This document shows, one piece after another, positions 6,329 through 10,711 of a stretch of 10,711 bases of DNA. The stretch is taken from contig CAYQTE010000113.1 in the NCBI GenBank assembly GCA_964420285.1, positions 1 through 10,711 of the forward strand, read 5' to 3'. Within the stretch, counting starts at the first letter, position 1, and each line of letters starts with the position of its first letter. The stretch is from CAYQTE01 sp964420285. Its GTDB lineage: Bacteria; Planctomycetota; Phycisphaerae; Tepidisphaerales; Tepidisphaeraceae. The position numbers and the translations under genes are program-made. A model generated the notes under the pieces. That model ran no database searches and was not told the DNA's origin. It was given only the letters and a program-made list of their open reading frames with translations.

Positions 6329-7846
6329 ATGAAACGTATTGTCATCAATGTCTTTGTCGTGTTGGCCGTCGCCTGCATGTGCCCAACGGCACGCGCCGGC
6401 GAAATTGGGGCCGACGTTCAAGCGGTTCTGTCGGATAAGCTTCTGGCCAAGGCGAAGGTGGGAATCGATGTCGTTCGCCTGGGCGATTCTGCGGCCGAAA
6501 GCAGCGCCGTTTATCAGCTTCACCCCCACGATCCTCTGACTCCGGCCAGCAACCTGAAAGTCGTCACCACGTCGGCGGCGCTGGACAAGCTCGGCGCGGA
6601 TTTCAAGTTCCGCACATTGCTGGTTCGGCACGGGCGGGATCTGGTGCTGATCGGCGACGGCGATCCCGCCCTGGGCGATGCCGAGGAATTGCGCAAGCTG
6701 AACATGAGCGCGACCACGGTCTTCACCACCTGGGCGGCCGGTCTGGTCAAAATGGGATTGAACGACTTTGACAACCTCTACGTCGATGACAGCGTTTTTG
6801 AACTGCAGTTTGTCCATCCGCGCTGGCCGGCCGATCAACTGGAAAAGAACTACGAAGCCGGCGTGGGCGGGCTGAACCTCAACGCGAACTGTGTGGATAT
6901 TTTCGTGCATGCCGGCAAAGTGGGCGAGGTTGTGCAATTCACCAGCGATCCGCCGACAGCCTACCTGACGGTGAAAAACACGTGCGTGACCGGCAGCGAG
7001 AATGCGATCTGGTGGACGCGGCAGGCCGGCACCAACTCAATCAATTTGCGCGGACAAACGCGGCAGACCATCGATGTGCCGCAGAGGGTTCCGATGCAGG
7101 ATCCTCCCATGTTTGCCGGAACAGTTCTCGCCGAGACGCTGCGTGCCAGCGGCATGGCGATTCGCGGATCGGTGGCGCGGGATCGAACGCTTCGAGCGGC
7201 GTATGTGGCGCGGGCATCCAGCAACGACAAGACATGGTCGCTGCTGGCGGTTAACGAGACGTCGCTGCTCGACGTCATCGCCCGCGCCAACAAGGACAGC
7301 ATGAACCTGTACGCCGAGTGCCTTTGCAAGCGCCTGGGGTTTGCCGCCGCGGGCGAGGGTTCATGGTCAAGCGGCTCGGCCGCGACGGGGGCATTCCTGC
7401 GCGGATTGGGCGTCGGCGCCAATGAATTCAATCTCGACGATGGATGCGGCCTGTCCAAGCAGGATAGTGTCAGCGCCTCGGCGATGGCGGCCGTGCTGAC
7501 CCACGATTATTTCAGCAAGGATTCCAAAGCGTATCTGGCGACACTTTCGGTGGCCGGCGCCGACGGCACGCTCCAGGACCGCTTCAGGGATTCCGATCTT
7601 CGCGGCCGGGTCATCGGCAAGAGCGGATTCGTCAACGGCGTAAGCTGCCTGAGCGGCTTCCTGACCGGCCGGGACGGACGGACCTACGCATTCTCGATCC
7701 TGATCAATGGCATCCCGGACTTATCCAACGGGCAGGTGAAGATTCTGGAAGAAAAGATCGTTCGCGCGGTAGACACCGATTGCACGCTGGCCCGTGCCGG
7801 CCGGGCGGTCTCATCAGCCGCCGGCACTGCGGCGACTCGGAGATAG
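6329..7846 (+). CDS. dacB: D-alanyl-D-alanine carboxypeptidase/endopeptidase, PBP4 (peptidase S13) family
   Basis: This exported penicillin-binding protein of 505 aa should trim or cleave peptidoglycan peptides in the periplasm. A signal peptide ends near residue 23 (MKRIVINVFVVLAVACMCPT, then ARAG). The three serine-acyltransferase motifs appear in order: SxxK as Ser74-Asn-Leu-Lys77 in PASNLKVVTTSAAL; SxN as Ser324-Met-Asn326; and KSG (431-433) where KTG is more usual. The S13-typical large insertion between the first two motifs is present, with GDGDPALG (109-116) and LNLNAN. The DG-GLS block is DGCGLSKQDSVSA (371-383), with Cys373 where Ser is common. The mature part has seven cysteines (188, 219, 331, 333, 373, 440, 485). 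The start has a GAGG Shine-Dalgarno 8 nt upstream. The gene is followed by a large hairpin. The family assignment is strong; carboxypeptidase versus endopeptidase preference cannot be read from sequence. Confidence 0.9.
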   Translation: MKRIVINVFVVLAVACMCPTARAGEIGADVQAVLSDKLLAKAKVGIDVVRLGDSAAESSAVYQLHPHDPLTPASNLKVVTTSAALDKLGADFKFRTLLVRHGRDLVLIGDGDPALGDAEELRKLNMSATTVFTTWAAGLVKMGLNDFDNLYVDDSVFELQFVHPRWPADQLEKNYEAGVGGLNLNANCVDIFVHAGKVGEVVQFTSDPPTAYLTVKNTCVTGSENAIWWTRQAGTNSINLRGQTRQTIDVPQRVPMQDPPMFAGTVLAETLRASGMAIRGSVARDRTLRAAYVARASSNDKTWSLLAVNETSLLDVIARANKDSMNLYAECLCKRLGFAAAGEGSWSSGSAATGAFLRGLGVGANEFNLDDGCGLSKQDSVSASAMAAVLTHDYFSKDSKAYLATLSVAGADGTLQDRFRDSDLRGRVIGKSGFVNGVSCLSGFLTGRDGRTYAFSILINGIPDLSNGQVKILEEKIVRAVDTDCTLARAGRAVSSAAGTAATRR

Positions 7847-7940
7847 AAGAAAGAATCTCGCAGAGGCGCAGAGCCGCAGATAAGAAAGATCGTCGATCTC
7901 CGCGCCTCTTCGACTCTGCGTGAGATCCGCATTTTTCTTA
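7847..7940. terminator. Large imperfect hairpin in a convergent gap: bidirectional terminator and probable dispersed repeat
   Basis: The gap between two convergent genes is almost entirely an inverted repeat. The outer arms are ATCTCGCAGAG (7855-7865) and CTCTGCGTGAGAT (7914-7926), matching with a 2-nt bulge. Inside, AGAGGCGC (7862-7869) is complementary to GCGCCTCT (7902-7909), and the tip is AGATC-GTC-GATCT (7887-7899). A-rich sequence flanks the left arm (AGAAGAAAGA) and T-rich the right (TTTTTCTTA), so each strand has a T-run after the hairpin, as in a two-way intrinsic terminator. The right flank includes the stop codon of the minus-strand gene. The CTCTGCG/CGCAGAG words resemble a repeat I recall from many bacterial intergenic regions, which is memory and not a search result. 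Confidence 0.7.
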
Positions 7941-8618
7941 GAATCCCTGCGACCTGGGGTTGGGGAAGATGTTATCGTGCCCCGGCACGATCAAATCGGC
8001 GATCTTGTACACCTCGGCAAATGCCGCCTGCGCCTCGGTGACATTGCGGGCGTCCGGCAGAACCTGGCCGGCCAGGAAATGATCGATCGACGCGACGGCG
8101 TTGCCGGCGATGACGGTTGTCGTTGTGGGCGCGGCGAGGATCAGCCCGCAATTGCCGGGCGTGTGGCCGAACAGGGGAAAAATGCCGACGCCGGGGACAA
8201 GCTCATCGGGCGCGGGTTTCAGCCGGGCCAGCAGCGCATGACCGGCGGTACAATCGCCGCCACCCGAATCGGCCGTATGATGCTCGTGCTCGGCTTGCAA
8301 TTCGTTCTCGAAGAATTCGATCTCTCTCTCATGCGCGTAAATTGCGGCGTGATCGAACAAGTCCAAACCGGCGCGGTGATCCTGCTGAAGCGTGGTGAGA
8401 AAGATGGTATCGATGGCCGACGGCTTCAGCCCCGTGCGTTCGAACAGCCGGGCGGCCAGCGCCAACGCGGGCAGGCCGGGATCGACGAGAATGATCGATC
8501 GGCCGGCGCGGATGAGACTGGTCGTTGCGTGGGCGGTGCGGAGATTTTCAGATTCATTCCAGAGCCGGTTGCGGGCCAGCGTTCCGATGCTGATGATGTC
8601 CAGTCGCACAGTTGTCAT
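7938..8618 (-). CDS. Metallo-beta-lactamase-fold protein with degenerate metal-binding motif
   Basis: The open frame extends to 8858. The ATG at 8618 is preferred because the fold begins right after it (VRLDIISIGTLARN) and the upstream part is antisense to the neighbouring lipoprotein. This gives 226 aa with no signal peptide, so it is probably cytoplasmic. MBL landmarks are SLIRAGRSIILVDPGLP (34-50), GHTPGNCGLIL (151-161) and VPGHDNIF (211-218). The zinc motif HxHxDH reads T76-L-Q78-Q-D80-H81, so the first two histidines are replaced. The usual bridging Asp is Asn173 (IAGNAVAS). His152 and His214 remain. The protein may bind one metal, a different metal or none, so hydrolase activity is uncertain. 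There is an extra His/Glu-rich stretch, ENELQAEHEHHTADSGGG (104-121), in the insert before the third ligand. No good Shine-Dalgarno precedes the start. The start codon lies 16 bp from that of the divergent lipoprotein gene. Confidence 0.78.
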   Translation of the reverse strand: MTTVRLDIISIGTLARNRLWNESENLRTAHATTSLIRAGRSIILVDPGLPALALAARLFERTGLKPSAIDTIFLTTLQQDHRAGLDLFDHAAIYAHEREIEFFENELQAEHEHHTADSGGGDCTAGHALLARLKPAPDELVPGVGIFPLFGHTPGNCGLILAAPTTTTVIAGNAVASIDHFLAGQVLPDARNVTEAQAAFAEVYKIADLIVPGHDNIFPNPRSQGF

Positions 8619-8634
8619 GACCAGAAGGTACGAG

Positions 8635-9708
8635 ATGCAGGCCAAAGAATCGACAGGCGCACCCGAAGAACATAACGCATTGCAACGGGGCCGCTGGCTG
8701 GCTGTGGCGGCGGGCCTCTTTCTGCTGGCGGCCGCGGGCTGCACATCCAACCCGCCGGTGGGCACATGGGAGGGGCCCAGCGCGGCGTTAACGCCCACAA
8801 TTGCGCCATGGACCGACGCGCCGGCGTGTGTGCCGCCGGGCGGGCGGGTGGTCGGCACGCCGCATTACCTGATTTATACCACGATGACCGACGACGATTT
8901 CCTCAAGCAGACGGCGCAGGTGATGGAAGGCGCTCTGGGGGAATACCGCCGGCTTGCTCCCGGCGCCAGGGCTGTCGATTCGCCGATGAAGTGTTATCTC
9001 TTCAGCGATCTGGCCGAATGGGAGTCGTACACGATCTGGAAAACCCGCGACCCGCACAGCATCTACCTGCAGATCACCCGTGGCGGATACTGTATCGGCG
9101 ATGAATATGTCGCGTACAACATCGGCCAGGCCAGTACGCTGTCGGTGGCGGCGCACGAGGGCTGGCATCAGTTCCGTTTTCGCACATTCATCGGCGCTCT
9201 GCCGCCTTTCCTGGAGGAGGGCCTGGCCACGACGTTCGAGACGATTCGATGGGATCGCGGCCTGCCGCAGTGGAACCTGTCGATCAACGGGGCGCGCGTG
9301 CTGGGATTGCGGGAAGCGATCGAGGATCACGCCACCTGGCCACTGGAGACACTCATTACGCTTGATGCCGGCAAGGTCGTGACCGGCTCTCGCGAGAAGA
9401 TCGAGGCGTTCTACTCGCAGAGCTGGGCGTTCGCGGATTTCCTGTACAACGGCGATAACAAATCGCGCCGACCGGCCCTGTTGCGCATGATCGCCGACGC
9501 CGCCGCCGGGACCATCCGCGACCCGACCGGATATCTTCGCCACGGCTTCCGCCAGTTTAACCCGGCCGGGTGCAAACCCCTGCTGGTGGACTATCTTGGC
9601 GGCAATCTGAAAGCGGTGGATCAGAGTTTCGCGGACATCGATACGGAGTATCAGGCCTACATCCATCAACTGGCCTATGAGGGACTCAACAGTCAATATC
9701 CAAATTGA
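8635..9708 (+). CDS. Putative lipoprotein zinc metalloprotease (HEGWH, gluzincin-like)
   Basis: The frame is open from 8392, but the start at 8635 has an AGAAGG Shine-Dalgarno about 7 nt upstream. It gives a lipoprotein signal: Arg18/Arg20, hydrophobic WLAVAAGLFLLA, and lipobox LAAAGC with Cys36 as lipidated residue. An alternative ATG at 8617 adds six residues. The 357-aa protein has an HExxH zinc motif as His174-Glu-Gly-Trp-His178 in SVAAHEGWHQFRF, and a glutamate about 16-17 residues on in PPFLEEGLATTFE (Glu194/195), the spacing of a gluzincin third ligand. The region before it (72-160) contains YLIYTTMTDDDFLKQTAQVM, like the lead-in of DUF1570 or peptidase-MA-type proteins; I cannot assign the exact family. 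It is expected to be membrane-anchored and to face the periplasm. Substrate unknown. It is divergent from the MBL-fold gene with almost no room for a promoter. Confidence 0.8.
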   Translation: MQAKESTGAPEEHNALQRGRWLAVAAGLFLLAAAGCTSNPPVGTWEGPSAALTPTIAPWTDAPACVPPGGRVVGTPHYLIYTTMTDDDFLKQTAQVMEGALGEYRRLAPGARAVDSPMKCYLFSDLAEWESYTIWKTRDPHSIYLQITRGGYCIGDEYVAYNIGQASTLSVAAHEGWHQFRFRTFIGALPPFLEEGLATTFETIRWDRGLPQWNLSINGARVLGLREAIEDHATWPLETLITLDAGKVVTGSREKIEAFYSQSWAFADFLYNGDNKSRRPALLRMIADAAAGTIRDPTGYLRHGFRQFNPAGCKPLLVDYLGGNLKAVDQSFADIDTEYQAYIHQLAYEGLNSQYPN

Positions 9709-9844
9709 CGATCCGGCGATCCGCTGATGCGGCCGGGCAAGAACTCGCCACTTGACTTGACGGTTGGCAGGCATAGCCTCCCTTGCGGCGCAAGATGGCC
9801 GCTGGTCATCGAACGGCAAATTTCTTCAAGAAGGAGATCGAATC
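9709..9844 (+). promoter_or_regulatory. Intergenic region with candidate promoter and strong ribosome binding site
   Basis: The 136-bp gap before the DUF4412-type gene holds a possible -35 TTGACT (9752-9757) and a weak -10 TAGCCT (9774-9779) at a 16-nt spacing. After it comes a small hairpin, CTTGC-GGC-GCAAG (9782-9794), in what would be the leader. A near-consensus AAGGAG Shine-Dalgarno lies 8-9 nt before the ATG at 9845. The ribosome site is clear; the promoter is a guess. No convincing terminator for the preceding lipoprotein gene is seen; a 4-bp CCGC/GCGG stem (9721-9732) is too short. Confidence 0.35.
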
Positions 9845-10654
9845 ATGGCAAATTGGAATCCGGGGCGCAAAGCCCTGAAGGCGTCGATGTGTGCGGGTGT
9901 GGCGGCTATCGCTCTGCTGGCTCGAGCCCCGTTGTCACGGGCGGCCGACGCCGTCGGGCTGACGATGGACGAAGAGATCAAGATTGTCCCAACCAACGGC
10001 GGGCAGACCACCGATATGACAATGCACGTCGAAAGCCGCGGCGATGCCAGCCGCAGCACGATGCAGGGATCGGGCATGGCCAATGGCGCAACCATCCTGC
10101 GGCCGGGTGACGGCCGCACGCTCATGCTCATGCCGCAGATGAACATGTACATGGTGGTGCCGACCCCCGCAGCGCCCGCGACGGCAGCAACCAGCCAGCC
10201 CGCCGGCGACGTCACTGTGACCGATACCGGCAAGAGCCAGAAGATCGATGGCCACGACGCCGAAGGCTATCTGGTTGTCACCAAGCCCAAAGACCCGGCC
10301 GCAGCGTCTCAGGAAATGACCTTCTGGATGAGCAAGGACATTCCCGACGCGGCCAAGATCGCCGACCAACTGAAGACCGCGCCGTTGAGTCCCATGAGTG
10401 GCCGTGGCGGCCGTGGCGCACGCGGCGGTGGTGGCTCGGCCCCCAACGTGACCGTTCAAGGCATGCCTGCCGACGCCGGCGTTCCGCTTCGCATGGAAAT
10501 GACCGAAGGCGCCAGCAAGGTGACGATCGACTTCACCAACATCAAGCTCGCCCCCATCCCCGACGCCGACCTGCAAATTCCCGCCGGATACCAGGACATG
10601 AGCGGCATGATGCAGGGGATGCCGAACATGCCCAATATGCCCATGGGCCGGTGA
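9845..10654 (+). CDS. Exported DUF4412-like protein with Met-rich C-terminal tail
   Basis: The frame opens at 9764, but the ATG at 9845 follows an AAGGAG Shine-Dalgarno and yields a signal peptide: positive NPGRKALKAS, hydrophobic AGVAAIALLA, and a cleavage site near SRA-AD, residue 33. The 269-aa product looks like the DUF4412 group. TDMTMHVESRGDASRSTMQGSG (56-77) and GRTLMLMPQMNMYMVVP (90-106) correspond to the domain's repeated strands, and IKLAPIPDADLQIPAGYQDM (233-252) to its typical C-terminal close. Function is not known for this group; the proteins are exported, possibly periplasmic or outer-membrane linked. Two low-complexity linkers are present, Pro/Ala/Thr-rich (107-121) and Gly/Arg-rich (186-198). 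The tail (252-269) has seven methionines in 18 residues, in a MPNMPNMPM pattern, which could bind copper or silver; that is inference. A hairpin follows 31 bp after the stop. Confidence 0.8.
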   Translation: MANWNPGRKALKASMCAGVAAIALLARAPLSRAADAVGLTMDEEIKIVPTNGGQTTDMTMHVESRGDASRSTMQGSGMANGATILRPGDGRTLMLMPQMNMYMVVPTPAAPATAATSQPAGDVTVTDTGKSQKIDGHDAEGYLVVTKPKDPAAASQEMTFWMSKDIPDAAKIADQLKTAPLSPMSGRGGRGARGGGGSAPNVTVQGMPADAGVPLRMEMTEGASKVTIDFTNIKLAPIPDADLQIPAGYQDMSGMMQGMPNMPNMPMGR

Positions 10655-10685
10655 GGTTTCACCCACGCCCTTGACGATTCTTGAA

Positions 10686-10711
10686 CGGGACTCGCGCTAT
10701 CGCGAGTCCCG
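10686..10711 (+). terminator. Perfect 11-bp hairpin, probable intrinsic terminator
   Basis: CGGGACTCGCG (10686-10696) and CGCGAGTCCCG (10701-10711) are exact inverted repeats around a CTAT loop, 31 bp after the stop codon of the DUF4412-type gene. GC-rich stem and position fit an intrinsic terminator. The window ends at the last stem base, so the required T-run cannot be seen. Confidence 0.7.

Noticed and set aside
8619..8858. N-terminal extension of the MBL-fold gene to 8858
   Set aside because: The extra 80 residues are antisense to the lipoprotein signal region, look low-complexity, and precede the natural start of the fold.
8788..9819. Minus-strand frame of 343 aa opposite the lipoprotein metalloprotease
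   Set aside because: No domain is visible, and the plus strand has lipobox, HEGWH and ribosome site.
10409..10437. GGCCGTGGC-type short repeats as a tandem-repeat element
   Set aside because: They encode the Gly/Arg-rich linker in frame and are explained as low-complexity coding sequence.
9935..10666. Minus-strand His/Gly-rich frame of 243 aa opposite the DUF4412-like gene
   Set aside because: The apparent His-richness is the complement of Met codons (ATG read as CAT); no independent evidence for a gene.
1..10711. CRISPR arrays, tRNA or rRNA genes, transposases, phage genes
   Set aside because: I found no regularly spaced repeats, no cloverleaf-like sequence, and no mobile-element protein in any convincing frame.

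Overview
The window is high-GC bacterial chromosomal DNA. Its GC-rich codon use, the many exported proteins of poorly known families, and a fused-subunit 2-oxoacid:ferredoxin oxidoreductase suggest a planctomycete, possibly of the Phycisphaerae. This is an inference from remembered protein families; the window has no rRNA or other taxonomic marker. I see nine protein-coding genes and no tRNA, rRNA, CRISPR array, insertion sequence or prophage gene.

Left part (1-3139, minus strand): a two-gene korA-korB unit. It encodes a 2-oxoglutarate-type 2-oxoacid:ferredoxin oxidoreductase, with gamma and alpha regions fused in KorA and a TPP/[4Fe-4S] beta subunit, KorB. This enzyme joins the TCA cycle (oxidative or reductive) to ferredoxin. 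Divergent from it, across 132 bp, is a stand-alone condensation/acyltransferase-fold protein (3272-4582, plus) with an HxxxD catalytic motif and no NRPS partner domains in the window.

Middle (4561-7846): a small exported Gly-rich, Cys-containing protein (minus strand, start moved to 4977) overlaps the 3' end of the acyltransferase gene by 22 bp. It is divergent from a TlpA-like exported thioredoxin-fold protein with a long unassigned N-terminal region (5061-6227). A D-Ala-D-Ala carboxypeptidase of the PBP4/DacB S13 family follows (6329-7846). A large imperfect hairpin resembling a dispersed intergenic repeat fills the convergent gap after it.

Right part (7938-10654): a metallo-beta-lactamase-fold protein whose metal-binding motif is degenerate (minus strand, start moved to 8618) lies head to head with a putative lipoprotein zinc metalloprotease with an HEGWH motif (start moved to 8635). 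Only 16 bp separate their start codons. The last gene is an exported DUF4412-type protein with a Met-rich tail (start moved to 9845), and the window closes on a perfect 11-bp hairpin.

The left part is cytoplasmic central metabolism plus a probable acyl-transfer enzyme. From about 4561 rightward, five of the six genes encode proteins with export signals, so that stretch looks like envelope and periplasm functions, though no shared pathway is proven. No clearly new defence, mobile or biosynthetic system was found. The best leads are the hairpin repeat, the degenerate MBL protein, the nearly overlapping divergent starts, and the unassigned domains of the small exported protein and the TlpA-like protein.
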